Part shown: one piece after another, positions 35,742 through 44,862 of the stretch | Position numbering within the stretch: position 1 is the first letter of the stretch | Layout of the letters: each line of letters begins with the position of its first letter | From: Flammeovirgaceae bacterium UBA5008 | Lineage (GTDB): Bacteria; Bacteroidota; Bacteroidia; Cytophagales; Cyclobacteriaceae | Reading direction: 5' to 3' | NCBI GenBank assembly: GCA_002398365.1 | Contig: DGYK01000063.1 | Location: 464,482-528,481, forward strand | DNA length: 64,000 nucleotides | Program-made: the position numbers and the translations under genes | The notes under the pieces: generated by a model | Told to the model about the DNA's origin: nothing | What the model saw: the letters and a program-made list of their open reading frames with translations, nothing else | The model's database searches: none

Positions 35742-36866
35742 TTATTCTTCGGTGTTTTTTAAGATGCTCAATAAGGAATACGTTCCGTTGATCACCATTT
35801 TTGATTGCGCTAATTCAGCAGGCAAGATCACTTCCGTAAAGTCGTTTTGCGATTTGCCTACTTGCACTTGCACCATTTGATAGTGAAGCGAATCTTTCTC
35901 TACAAATACAAAATGTTGATTGTTGTAGGCCACTACAGCAGTTGAAGGTAAAACAAGATGCTCGCTCGCTTCTGTTTCGATTAGCGCTTTGAAGTACAAT
36001 CCGGGAATTAAACTTTGATCTTCTTTTTCCAAGTGGCAATGCACCCGCACCGTGCGATCGGTAGAAATTTCTTTGCCAACCAAAAATACGGTAGCCATTC
36101 GTTCGGTATTTTCATTGGAGAGCATCACCCGCACGCGTTGGCCGATCTTTAAATTCGGCAAATCTTTTTCAAACACCATCGCCTCGGCATGCAAATGTTC
36201 AGTGTCAACAATTTTAAATAATATATCCGTAGGACTTACATGCATGCCCATATTTACGTTGACTTGCGTAACAAAACCGGAAATAGGTGAAGCGATGGTG
36301 ATCGTGTTTTTTATTTCGCCTGCTTCTAATTCTGTCGGATTAATTCCGATCAATTTCAATTTGGCGCTCATGCCTTGCACTTTGGCTTTTGTGCTGAGAT
36401 AATTGGACTTGGCCAGTTGCAAACTTTTGGCTGCACTTACATTTTCTTTTACAAGCTCCTCCTGGCGTTTATATTCCAGCGCAAGAAACTCCAGTTGATT
36501 TTTATTAAGCAGATAATCTTCTTGTAACTGAATGTAGTCGGGGTGTTCCATCACTACAATGGTTTGCCCTTTCTTTACGCGCATGCCTTGCAAAATGTCG
36601 GTGGACTTTACGAAGCCACCCAGCGGAGCGGAGATGGTGACCATATTTTGTGGAGGCACATCGAGCATGCCATTAGCATTGATGACACCACTCATGATCT
36701 TTTTTTCAGGCGTGCCCAATTTTATATCCAATAATTTGAATTGCTCTGCCGATAGCGTTACCTCATTGCTTTCGTGAGTTGTTGCATCGGCTGTGGGTTT
36801 ATCCGATGAAGAGCAACCGACCAAAGCGATAAAAAGACAGAGACTAAGTTTTGCGATTAAGTTCAT
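35742..36866 (-). CDS. CusB/CzcB-like RND efflux periplasmic adaptor lipoprotein
   Basis: A 374-residue membrane-fusion protein. It is a lipoprotein (signal with lipobox ALVGC), followed by the barrel-sandwich half-motifs (SAPLGGFVKSTDILQGMRV and ASPISGFVTQVNVNMGMHV), a helical hairpin between them (about 120-185), a beta-barrel and a membrane-proximal domain. It links the RND pump to the outer-membrane channel for metal or other cation export. The start is ATG at the complement of 36864-36866; the longer frame back to 36890 runs upstream of the lipoprotein signal. It lies ten bases after the channel gene stop: same operon. Confidence 0.93.
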   Translation of the reverse strand: MNLIAKLSLCLFIALVGCSSSDKPTADATTHESNEVTLSAEQFKLLDIKLGTPEKKIMSGVINANGMLDVPPQNMVTISAPLGGFVKSTDILQGMRVKKGQTIVVMEHPDYIQLQEDYLLNKNQLEFLALEYKRQEELVKENVSAAKSLQLAKSNYLSTKAKVQGMSAKLKLIGINPTELEAGEIKNTITIASPISGFVTQVNVNMGMHVSPTDILFKIVDTEHLHAEAMVFEKDLPNLKIGQRVRVMLSNENTERMATVFLVGKEISTDRTVRVHCHLEKEDQSLIPGLYFKALIETEASEHLVLPSTAVVAYNNQHFVFVEKDSLHYQMVQVQVGKSQNDFTEVILPAELAQSKMVINGTYSLLSILKNTEE

Positions 36867-36876
36867 GTTTATGCGA

Positions 36877-38103
36877 TTAAAATTTTCCAAGTAAGTATTC
36901 CATTTTTAAAACCGACTGATTGTATTGCGTGAGCGACAACAGGTAATTGCTTTTGATGCTGAGTGCAGTTTTTAAGGATTGTAAATATTCTATGTAACCG
37001 ATTTCACCGGCTCGATACGCTTTGCCCGATTGGGTGATCATTAAATTGGCGTTTTGTAAAGCACTGCTTTCGTAATAAACTAAGCTCGCCTGATTTTTAG
37101 CCAGTTCTTTTTGCACTTGAGCGAAACTGCTTTTCAAATTTGTTTCGAATTGCTCGGTTTCATTTCGTGTGATTTCTTCTTGTATGCCGGCTGATTTGGC
37201 TCGTGCCAATTGCGGAGCTACCCAAATGGGAATACTCAGACCGAATTGAAATCCAGTGAAACTTTTGCTCGAAGGAAAGAAGACATCCTGACCGTTGACA
37301 TTTTGAATTCCAGTGAGGCTTTGTGTGAAAAAACCGACTGTAAAATCCGGAAGCAGTTTATTGTTTTCAAGTCGCTTGGCTTGTTTGCTAACGGTGACTT
37401 GTTGTTTTAGATAACTTAATTGTGGATTTGTATCCCAGCTGGAAGAATCAATCAACGACCGCTTGATTAATTTTTCCGAATGATACACAGGCTGCTCGGC
37501 TTTGAGTAATGCTTGCAAACGAGTGGCCGCAATTTCCATGTCGGTTTGATTGATGCGCAATTGGTTTTTCACTTCCAGCAGTTGACTTTCGGCTGTGGTT
37601 TTTTCCAGCAGATTGCTTTCGCCAGTTTTGAATCGTACGCCTGCAGCGCGATTGAAATCCTGAAACAAGCTATCCTGCGATTCAAGCAAGCGATGGAGTG
37701 CATCCAGATACAATAACTGCTCGTAGGTGAATTTTACCTGATAGGCAATTTCATTTTGTATCACCAATAAATTTTTCTGACTTCCCACTACGTGTTCTTT
37801 CCCCAACTTCACCTGATTGATTAAAGTGGTTGGGAATGGAATAGTTTGCGTGAAAGTATAGTTATCATCTTGCTGAAGCGAGTTGTATTGCCCATGCATC
37901 CACATTGCATTTAGTTTGCCAATATCGGTGCCCGTCTTCTTTAACTGTCGGTAGTAGTCAATAGAATACTCAGCTGCTTTTACTGACTGATTTTTTTCTA
38001 AAGCAATCTGCACCGCTTGTTGTAAACTGACTAATTGCGCAGACAAGCTAAGAGGCGTTATTAGCAGAATTATTAATGCAAAATTTTGAATTTTAAATTT
38101 CAT
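36877..38103 (-). CDS. TolC-family outer-membrane channel (CusC/CzcC-like)
   Basis: A 408-residue outer-membrane efflux protein. A signal peptide (about 1-22) precedes two alpha-helical repeat halves with typical coiled-coil segments (SLQQAVQIALEKNQSVKAA and KAYRAGEIGYIEYLQSLKTA). The mature part is shorter than E. coli TolC, as usual for the metal-efflux branch. It starts at ATG complementary to 38101-38103, since the frame back to 38133 adds ten residues before the signal. It is the third component with the adaptor and CusA pump, in the order pump - four-helix-bundle gene - channel - adaptor. Confidence 0.92.
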   Translation of the reverse strand: MKFKIQNFALIILLITPLSLSAQLVSLQQAVQIALEKNQSVKAAEYSIDYYRQLKKTGTDIGKLNAMWMHGQYNSLQQDDNYTFTQTIPFPTTLINQVKLGKEHVVGSQKNLLVIQNEIAYQVKFTYEQLLYLDALHRLLESQDSLFQDFNRAAGVRFKTGESNLLEKTTAESQLLEVKNQLRINQTDMEIAATRLQALLKAEQPVYHSEKLIKRSLIDSSSWDTNPQLSYLKQQVTVSKQAKRLENNKLLPDFTVGFFTQSLTGIQNVNGQDVFFPSSKSFTGFQFGLSIPIWVAPQLARAKSAGIQEEITRNETEQFETNLKSSFAQVQKELAKNQASLVYYESSALQNANLMITQSGKAYRAGEIGYIEYLQSLKTALSIKSNYLLSLTQYNQSVLKMEYLLGKF

Positions 38104-38107
38104 GGTA

Positions 38108-38455
38108 TTAACTGTTTTGAGACGATTTAACAATTGCGGTTATAATCCTGACAATTTCTTCTGCCTTAGCTATGTAAGGCTCATAATCATAAGCAACAAG
38201 CTGACTTTTTTGTAAGAGTCGTAACCAATACAAAGACTCCCTTGCTTCTTTTGATGCAATGCTCATCTTAGAAATAAAGTCTTTACGAGACTGGCCAGCA
38301 ATTGCTTCTTCAACATTAGCTCCTATTGAAGTAGCAGAACGAAGTAATTGCTTGGATAGAACATACTCCCGATTTTCTAAAAGCGTAGAGTATAGGCTAA
38401 TTATTAAAAGAGAGAATTCAAATGTTTTAGTTTGAATGATATTATCCGTTTTCAC
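38108..38455 (-). CDS. Four-helix-bundle protein (23S rRNA IVS-type)
   Basis: A 115-residue all-helical protein of the S23/four-helix-bundle family, first described as the product of intervening sequences in 23S rRNA genes. Marks are NIIQTKTFEFSLLIISLY, LSKQLLRSATSIGANVEEA and SKEARESLYWLRLL. I choose the GTG complementary to 38453-38455 (MKTDNIIQTK), the usual family start; TTG at 38464 is possible. The gene lies between the CusA pump (30 bases) and the TolC channel (four bases) in an operon where it has no known role. Related genes are frequent in Bacteroidota and move around genomes. Confidence 0.88.
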   Translation of the reverse strand: MKTDNIIQTKTFEFSLLIISLYSTLLENREYVLSKQLLRSATSIGANVEEAIAGQSRKDFISKMSIASKEARESLYWLRLLQKSQLVAYDYEPYIAKAEEIVRIITAIVKSSQNS

Positions 38456-38485
38456 TGAAGTCAATTAAAAATTCACAATTAATAA

Positions 38486-41400
38486 TTATAAATTGTTTCT
38501 GTCTTTTTCAAAGTAAGTGTAGAGCACCGGCAAAACGACCAGCGTTAAGAGTGTAGCAGAAATTAATCCGCCAATCACTACGGTTGCCAAAGGACGTTGC
38601 ACTTCCGCACCCGAGCCGTTGGAGAGCGCCATTGGTAAAAAGCCGAGAGAAGCTACGAGCGCAGTCATCAGCACGGGGCGCAGACGCGTTTCAGTTCCCT
38701 CTTTCACAATTTCAGAAATCAATTTGTTTTCATCTTTTTTCAGCCGGTTGAATTCGGCAATCAAAACAATGCCATTCAATACGGCTACACCAAACAATGC
38801 AATGAAACCGACACCAGCAGAAATACTGAAAGGCATATCGCGCAGCCAGAGCGCGAATACGCCACCAATGGCAGAAAGAGGGATGGCGGTGAAAATCAGA
38901 AGACCATGCTTGAATGAATGAAAGGTGAAGTAGAGCAACACAAAGATTAGTGCCAATGCCAAAGGTACCGCTACCATCAGTCGTTGTTTGGCTTCTTCCA
39001 GGTTTTTGAACGAACCACCATACGTGGTGAAGTAGCCCGGTTCAAATTTTATTTGCTTCTGGATTTTTTGGTCGATCTCTTTTACAATGCTCTGCACATC
39101 GCGGCCACGAATATTAAACCCTACGGCTATTCTTCGCTTGGCATCATCGCGTTGAATTTGATTGAGTCCTGTTACTAACTGAACGGAGGCAAGTTCTTCC
39201 AGACGCACTTGTTGGCCATTGCTAGCCGTGATATACAAGCCCCGAATATCGTCCATCGATTTTCTTTTCTTTTCATCGAGGCGAATGACCAACTCAAATC
39301 GTTTTTCCTTTTCATAAACCCAGCCGGCTCCTTCACCGGAAAAGCTACTCCGAATCACGCGGTTCACATCATCGGTGCTTAAGCCATATTGCGCAATGCG
39401 GTTGCGATCAAACTTTATCACATACTGCGGAAGCCCGCCCATTGGCTCAATGTAAATATCGGCTGCGCCTTCCACCTGTCCCGCAATTTTTCCGATCTCA
39501 TCGGCATAGCTCTCCAGCAGTTGAAGATCTTCGCCATAAATTTTAATTACAACATCTTGCCGTGCACCCGTCATCAATTCATTGAAGCGCATTTGAATGG
39601 GTTGCTGAAATCCGTAGAGTACACCCGGCATTTTTTCTTCCAGCTTCTTCGACATTTTTTCGGCCAGCTCATCGCGTGTTTCAGCGCTCGTCCATTCGCT
39701 CTTATCTTTTAGAACAATTATCAAATCACTGGCTTCAATCGGCATGGGGTCAGTTGGAATTTCAGACGTTCCGATTTTTCCAATCACTTCTTTCACCTCG
39801 GGGAAATGATCGAGTAACACACGCGAACTTTTTTGAGTAGTCTCAATCATCTGCGTAAGCGAACTGCCCGTGAGCAAACGAGTTTCAACTGCAAAATCTC
39901 CTTCGTCCAGCGTGGGTATAAATTCGCCACCCAATTGTAAGAAGATGAAAAGGCTGGCCAGAAAAAATACAACGGAACTAATCACAATGATCAACCTTCT
40001 GCGCAAAGCAAATTGAATCACCGGTCGGTAGCTGCGATGAAAAAATGCAATTAAGCGATCGGAGATATTTTGTTTGTGATTCGTTTTTTTGCTGAGGAAA
40101 AGCGATGACACCATTGGTACGTAGGTGAGCGATAAGACCATGGCTCCGATAATGGCAAACGCTACCGTCTGCGCCATGGGCCCAAACATTTTTCCCTCAA
40201 TACCAACAAGTGATAGAATGGGCAAATAAACAATTAAGATGATGATCTGCCCGAATGCAGCGGAGTGCATCATGCTATTGGCCGAGTGATTCACTTCTTC
40301 GTCCATCTGCTGCTGTGTGAGGCGAATGCCACTTTGCATTTTAGCTAAGTGATGCAGTGTGGCCTCTACGATGATCACTGCGCCATCTACAATCAAGCCG
40401 AAGTCAATCGCGCCTAAACTCATCAGGTTACCGGATACACCAAATAAATTCATCAAGCTGATGGCAAACAACATGGCCAATGGAATGACCGATGCAACAA
40501 CGAGTCCTGCGCGGAAATTGCCCAGCATCAGCACCAACACGAACACAACAATCAACGCACCTTCGGCCAGGTTTTTAGTAACTGTGCTAATGGCATTGTT
40601 GACCAGTTTGGTGCGATCGAGGTAAGGCTCAATGGTGACGCCTTCCGGCAATGTTTTTTTAATTTGCTCAATGCGCTCTTTTACTTTTTTGATAACGAAC
40701 GAGGAGTTCTCGCCTTTCAACATTAACACGAGCGCACCGACCACTTCACCTTGATCATTGTAAGTCATGGCTCCATAGCGCATGGCATGACCAAATTGCA
40801 CAGTGGCCACATGGCTGATAAGCACAGGCAGCCCGTTGTCTAAATTTTTAACAACAATTTTTTCGATGTCGGAGAGATTTTCTACCAACCCTTCGCTGCG
40901 AATAAAGTAAGCGTATGGTTTTTTATCGATGTAGGCGCCACCGGTGTTCTGATTGTTTTTCTCCAGAGCCGTAAAAATTTCGTCCACGCTGACATTCATG
41001 CTGCGCAACTTTTCCGGATCAAGCGCAATCTCATATTGCTTTACGTGTCCACCAAAACTGCTCACATCGGCTACACCCGCAGTGCCGAGCAATTGCCTGC
41101 GTACAATCCAATCTTGAATGGTTCGCAGTTCGGTAGGATTGTATTTTGATTCGAATCCTTTTTTAGGTTTTAAGATGTATTGATAAATCTCACTCAAGCC
41201 GGTGGAGAGAGGTGCCAATTCCGGGTTTCCGGCTCCGGCCGGAATAGCGCTTTTCGCGGAGGCGAGCCTTTCGTTTACTTGCTGACGTGCCCAATACACA
41301 TCGGTATCGTCAGTAAATACAATGGTAACAACAGAAAGCCCGAAACGCGAGAAAGATCGCATCTCGGTAATATGAGGGATGGTGGCCATCGTTTGCTCAA

Positions 41401-41605
41401 CCGGAAAGGTCACGAGTCGCTCCACCTCTGGAGCAGCCAAAGATGGTGAAACAGTAAGCACCTGTACCTGGTTATTGGTGATATCGGGCACGGCATCAAT
41501 GGGCAGGCGCGTGAGCGAATAACTGCCCCATACGATGAGACAGAGAGTAAGAATCGAAATGATAATCTTATTCTTGACAGAAAATGAAATGATGCGACTA
41601 AGCAT
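38486..41605 (-). CDS. CusA/CzcA-family heavy-metal RND efflux pump
   Basis: A 1039-residue RND pump of the HME branch. N-terminal and central membrane domains with twelve helices alternate with two large periplasmic domains. The signature LGAIDFGLIVDGAVIIVE (about residues 396-412) carries the conserved Asp pair in the proton pathway, and the porter motifs RLPIDAVPDITNNQVQV and EVERLVTFPVEQ are present at the N-terminus. Members export Cu(I)/Ag(I) or Co/Zn/Cd; the metal cannot be told with confidence. It heads the efflux operon after the His-rich protein gene. Confidence 0.95.
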   Translation of the reverse strand: MLSRIISFSVKNKIIISILTLCLIVWGSYSLTRLPIDAVPDITNNQVQVLTVSPSLAAPEVERLVTFPVEQTMATIPHITEMRSFSRFGLSVVTIVFTDDTDVYWARQQVNERLASAKSAIPAGAGNPELAPLSTGLSEIYQYILKPKKGFESKYNPTELRTIQDWIVRRQLLGTAGVADVSSFGGHVKQYEIALDPEKLRSMNVSVDEIFTALEKNNQNTGGAYIDKKPYAYFIRSEGLVENLSDIEKIVVKNLDNGLPVLISHVATVQFGHAMRYGAMTYNDQGEVVGALVLMLKGENSSFVIKKVKERIEQIKKTLPEGVTIEPYLDRTKLVNNAISTVTKNLAEGALIVVFVLVLMLGNFRAGLVVASVIPLAMLFAISLMNLFGVSGNLMSLGAIDFGLIVDGAVIIVEATLHHLAKMQSGIRLTQQQMDEEVNHSANSMMHSAAFGQIIILIVYLPILSLVGIEGKMFGPMAQTVAFAIIGAMVLSLTYVPMVSSLFLSKKTNHKQNISDRLIAFFHRSYRPVIQFALRRRLIIVISSVVFFLASLFIFLQLGGEFIPTLDEGDFAVETRLLTGSSLTQMIETTQKSSRVLLDHFPEVKEVIGKIGTSEIPTDPMPIEASDLIIVLKDKSEWTSAETRDELAEKMSKKLEEKMPGVLYGFQQPIQMRFNELMTGARQDVVIKIYGEDLQLLESYADEIGKIAGQVEGAADIYIEPMGGLPQYVIKFDRNRIAQYGLSTDDVNRVIRSSFSGEGAGWVYEKEKRFELVIRLDEKKRKSMDDIRGLYITASNGQQVRLEELASVQLVTGLNQIQRDDAKRRIAVGFNIRGRDVQSIVKEIDQKIQKQIKFEPGYFTTYGGSFKNLEEAKQRLMVAVPLALALIFVLLYFTFHSFKHGLLIFTAIPLSAIGGVFALWLRDMPFSISAGVGFIALFGVAVLNGIVLIAEFNRLKKDENKLISEIVKEGTETRLRPVLMTALVASLGFLPMALSNGSGAEVQRPLATVVIGGLISATLLTLVVLPVLYTYFEKDRNNL

Positions 41606-41644
41606 GTCGTATTTGTTGAAGAATGAAATAAATAGATGGCAATC

Positions 41645-41699
41645 GCTTTAATGTAAAGCAAGATTGTTTTCAACGAACCTGTAAGTAGAACGAACTTAC
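41645..41699. promoter_or_regulatory. Two short inverted repeats upstream of the CusA gene
   Basis: GCTTTA (41645-41650) with TAAAGC (41654-41659) around ATG, and GTAAGT (41681-41686) with ACTTAC (41694-41699) around seven bases. Both lie between the His-rich gene and the pump start. They may be operator or attenuator stems; neither has a T-run for a clear terminator. Confidence 0.3.
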
Positions 41700-41706
41700 G
41701 AAATGA

Positions 41707-42081
41707 TTAACAGGCTTTGGGCGGCTGAAAAATAGCGATCAACGGAGCGTTGAAAGAAGACTCTTTGTAATGAAAAGAAGGCTGCGCGATGATAATGGGC
41801 ATGAGCTGAGTAACAGCAATTTTTACATCGGGCTCGGTGGCCGAATGCGCATTAAAACAATGACCCGCCACTTTAAATGGCAATTCATTGTCGTGCTCAT
41901 CATGGGCTACATCACTTTGGTAATGCAGTTCTAAAAAATCCCAGAAGGAAATTTCTTGAGATAGTTTTTTGTGTTCAGCGTAATGCTCTAATAAAATCGG
42001 AAGACGCATAGCTTCATGCAATTCGGTGAACGAATTGATGTAAACCAATAGAAATAAAATAGAGAGAGTGCGCTTTAGCAT
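41707..42081 (-). CDS. Small His-rich exported protein of the metal-efflux operon
   Basis: A 124-residue protein with a signal peptide (MLKRTLSILFLLVYINS) and a mature part rich in His, Asp and Glu, for example LLEHYAEHK and DVAHDEHDNE, plus two Cys (GHCFN and the C-terminal KAC). His/acidic clusters suit metal binding, and its place upstream of the CusA-type pump supports a periplasmic metal-binding or sensing role. I infer this; no family name is certain. The start is ATG at the complement of 42079-42081; the open frame extends 47 residues upstream but lacks a signal peptide and repeats a promoter motif. Confidence 0.72.
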   Translation of the reverse strand: MLKRTLSILFLLVYINSFTELHEAMRLPILLEHYAEHKKLSQEISFWDFLELHYQSDVAHDEHDNELPFKVAGHCFNAHSATEPDVKIAVTQLMPIIIAQPSFHYKESSFNAPLIAIFQPPKAC

Positions 42082-42112
42082 GGTCTTCTGCGATCGTAAA
42101 GGTATAAAACGA

Positions 42113-42204
42113 TTAGCAAATAGATGCAACTGACCATGTAATAAATGGAAATAGTGGTGATTTAAGGGTTTAATCGGTAAACAGCCATTCGCAAAAAGAT
42201 GTAA
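42113..42204. repeat. Direct repeat in the divergent promoter region
   Basis: TTAGCAAATAGATGCAA (42113-42129) and TTCGCAAAAAGATGTAA (42188-42204) agree at 14 of 17 positions and lie in the same orientation 75 bases apart, between the His-rich gene and the divergent permease gene. They could be paired binding sites of a regulator for either direction. Confidence 0.35.
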
Positions 42205-42284
42205 ATAATTGTCACAGCTCAATTATCGCCAGTAACCATCCAACTAACTTGGCGTACTACTCATCACTAACCAAACCCTTCTTT

Positions 42285-44783
42285 ATGATATTCAATTACT
42301 TCTTGTTGTCGTTTCGCAATCTGGTGCGTCAGCGTGGCTATGCAGTGGTGAACTTGTTTGGATTAGCGTTGGGTTTGGCCGCGGCTCTCTTCATTCTTCT
42401 GTATGTAAAAGACGAGCTCACCTTCGACAACATGCATCCCTATGCCGCAAACACCTATCGCATGGGGTACAAGGTTCAGTTTCCGAATGGCAATTCCGAA
42501 GCCGCTCCGTATGCACCTGCCGGCTGGGATAATTATATTCAATCGAACTATACCGGCATTAAAGGCATCACCAGCTATGCATCATGGGGAATGCCTACCA
42601 GCATAGGCTACGCACCGAAAGAGCGGATTATTTTAACAGAAGATATTGTATGGGCTGAATCTTCGTTCACCGACATTGTGTATTGCCCAATTGTGAAAGG
42701 TGCTGCTACCAATCCATTGAAAGAAATTAATTCGATGATGTTGACGGAATCATCAGCTAAAGAATTATTTGGAGATGAAGATCCGATTAATAAAACGGTT
42801 ACGGTTTCGCATCAGGCTACCAATGGTCAAAATGTCGAAATGATTGTTACTGCAGTAATTAAAGATTTGCCTTCCAACTCGCACATCAAACCAAAATACA
42901 TTTTCAATATTCTGGCATTGAAACCCTACATTCAAGACCTTGAAAATATTCTCGCCACATCTATGGGCGATGGCAACAATGGCTTTTGGACGCAATCGTA
43001 TTTTGTGTGCGAAGACCCCAGCAAGATTGAGGTGATCAAAAATGATTTACAAAAACGAGCCAACGACATCATTGCCAAAAATAAATGGGACATCAAGTTT
43101 ACGCCTGTGATTCGTAAGATCACGGACATTCACTTTGATAAAGAAATGGACTGGACTATTGATCACAAAATGGCCGACATCAGCTATATGTATGTGTTCA
43201 TCACCATTGCTTTGCTGATTTTGGTGGTGGCGTGCATCAATTATATCAATCTTTCTACAGCCAAGTCTGCCAGCCGTGCGCGCGAGATTGGCCTGCGCAA
43301 AACGTTTGGTGGCATTCGTCCACAGTTGTTTTTTCAGTTCATGATGGAATCGTTCGTGTTGGTGCTCATCTCTGCTATTATTGCCCTCTTGCTGGTAGTT
43401 TTCTTCATTCCACAATTCAATCAACTGACCGGTAAGACATTCACCTTTGCACATATCTTCAACGGACCGATGTTATTAATCATCGTGGGAGTGATTTTAC
43501 TAGTAACGATTTTAGCAGGCAGCTATCCCGCTTTGTTTGTATCCGGTTTCCAACCTGCTTCGGTGTTGAAAGGTAAGTTTGCGTTTGGAAAAGGATCCAC
43601 GCGCTTTCGTCAGTTTTTGACAACACTTCAATTTGTAGTAGCCGTAACATTGTTGGCCGGAACCGTCATCATTGTGCGCCAAATGGATTTGTTAAAGAAT
43701 TCAAAGTTGAATGAATCCGGAAGACAAATTGTTTCCATTCGCTATGGAGGATTTAATGGGCAAGCTACCGATCAGCAATATCTCACATTTAAAAATCAGT
43801 TATTGTCTGATCCGCAAATAGAACATGTTACACTCGCCAATCACTTACCTCGTTTGGATTTCTTCGGGCCGATCAACATGCAAATGCAGTTTCCCGATAT
43901 CAGCGAAGACAAGCATGAGTGGTTTCAACTGAATGGCGATTTCGATTTCCCCGAAACATTCCAACTCAAAATACTAGCGGGTCGAGATTTTGATGATAAA
44001 AATATGGCTGACTCCATGGCTGTCTTGTTAAATGAATCGGCTGTAAAAGCATTGAAATTAAAGCCACAAGACGTGATTGGTAAAACCATTGTGCGTCCTG
44101 ATTATGTGATGGGCTATCAAGCTCCAGATTCAACCAAGGCCCCTATTACCGGAATCGTAATTGGTGTGGTCGAAGATTTTCCGTATCAATCGATGCGCAA
44201 GAAAATTGAGCCATTGGCGATTTCACCAAAACCACACACATTTGATCGCATTATTCACGTGCGGTTGCCGGAAGGGAAAATTCAAGAGAAGATTGCATTC
44301 TTAGAATCTACGTGGAAGAAAAATTTTCCGCAGTATGGCTTCGATTATTGGTTTGTAGATGAAGAGTTTGGTCGTATGTATGAAAACGAAACCAAAGTTG
44401 CCAACCTCACCGAGAAATTTTCGGGGCTTGCGATTTTGATTACATGCGTTGGCTTGTATGGATTGGCAGCATTTATGTCGGAACAACGCACACGTGAAAT
44501 CGGAATTCGCAAAAGCATGGGTGCCAGCAGTTCACAGATTTTGATTTTGCTATTGAGTGTGTTTGGTAAATTGTTGTTGCTGGCCAGTTGCATTGCCATT
44601 CCGGTGGCGTATTATCTTGCCAATCAATGGCTGTCGAGTTTTGTATATCAAACTAGTTTGTCGGTGTGGGTGTTTGGCGGTGTCGTAGCTCTTGTAGCGT
44701 TTATTACCCTCGTTACCGTTGGATATGAAGCATTGAAGGCTTCGTTATCAAATCCGGTGAAGGCTTTGCGCCATGATGGATGA
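42285..44783 (+). CDS. MacB/FtsX-type ABC transporter permease
   Basis: An 832-residue permease with the duplicated FtsX layout: a first helix (about 20-43), a periplasmic MacB-core domain, a block of three helices (about 305-430), then a second helix and periplasmic domain, and a closing three-helix block (about 700-825). The C-terminus has the usual SEQRTREIGIRKSMGAS motif and ends PVKALRHDG. Transport substrates in this family include peptides, antibiotics and lipoproteins; none can be assigned. I see no ATPase beside it. It starts at ATG 42285; upstream TTG extends the frame 12 codons. It has no N-terminal prefix domain, unlike the two permeases at 59.4-64 kb. Confidence 0.9.
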   Translation: MIFNYFLLSFRNLVRQRGYAVVNLFGLALGLAAALFILLYVKDELTFDNMHPYAANTYRMGYKVQFPNGNSEAAPYAPAGWDNYIQSNYTGIKGITSYASWGMPTSIGYAPKERIILTEDIVWAESSFTDIVYCPIVKGAATNPLKEINSMMLTESSAKELFGDEDPINKTVTVSHQATNGQNVEMIVTAVIKDLPSNSHIKPKYIFNILALKPYIQDLENILATSMGDGNNGFWTQSYFVCEDPSKIEVIKNDLQKRANDIIAKNKWDIKFTPVIRKITDIHFDKEMDWTIDHKMADISYMYVFITIALLILVVACINYINLSTAKSASRAREIGLRKTFGGIRPQLFFQFMMESFVLVLISAIIALLLVVFFIPQFNQLTGKTFTFAHIFNGPMLLIIVGVILLVTILAGSYPALFVSGFQPASVLKGKFAFGKGSTRFRQFLTTLQFVVAVTLLAGTVIIVRQMDLLKNSKLNESGRQIVSIRYGGFNGQATDQQYLTFKNQLLSDPQIEHVTLANHLPRLDFFGPINMQMQFPDISEDKHEWFQLNGDFDFPETFQLKILAGRDFDDKNMADSMAVLLNESAVKALKLKPQDVIGKTIVRPDYVMGYQAPDSTKAPITGIVIGVVEDFPYQSMRKKIEPLAISPKPHTFDRIIHVRLPEGKIQEKIAFLESTWKKNFPQYGFDYWFVDEEFGRMYENETKVANLTEKFSGLAILITCVGLYGLAAFMSEQRTREIGIRKSMGASSSQILILLLSVFGKLLLLASCIAIPVAYYLANQWLSSFVYQTSLSVWVFGGVVALVAFITLVTVGYEALKASLSNPVKALRHDG

Positions 44784-44862
44784 TGTTAAGTTAAGGGCAA
44801 TTTATCGTGAAATTCGGCTGATTTACGAGAGCTTGATCATTTAACCAAAATCATTTTTACCC

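Noticed and set aside
42082..42222. 47-residue N-terminal extension of the His-rich protein
   Set aside because: It lacks a signal peptide, repeats LHLFAN because of the DNA direct repeat, and would put the true signal peptide inside the protein.
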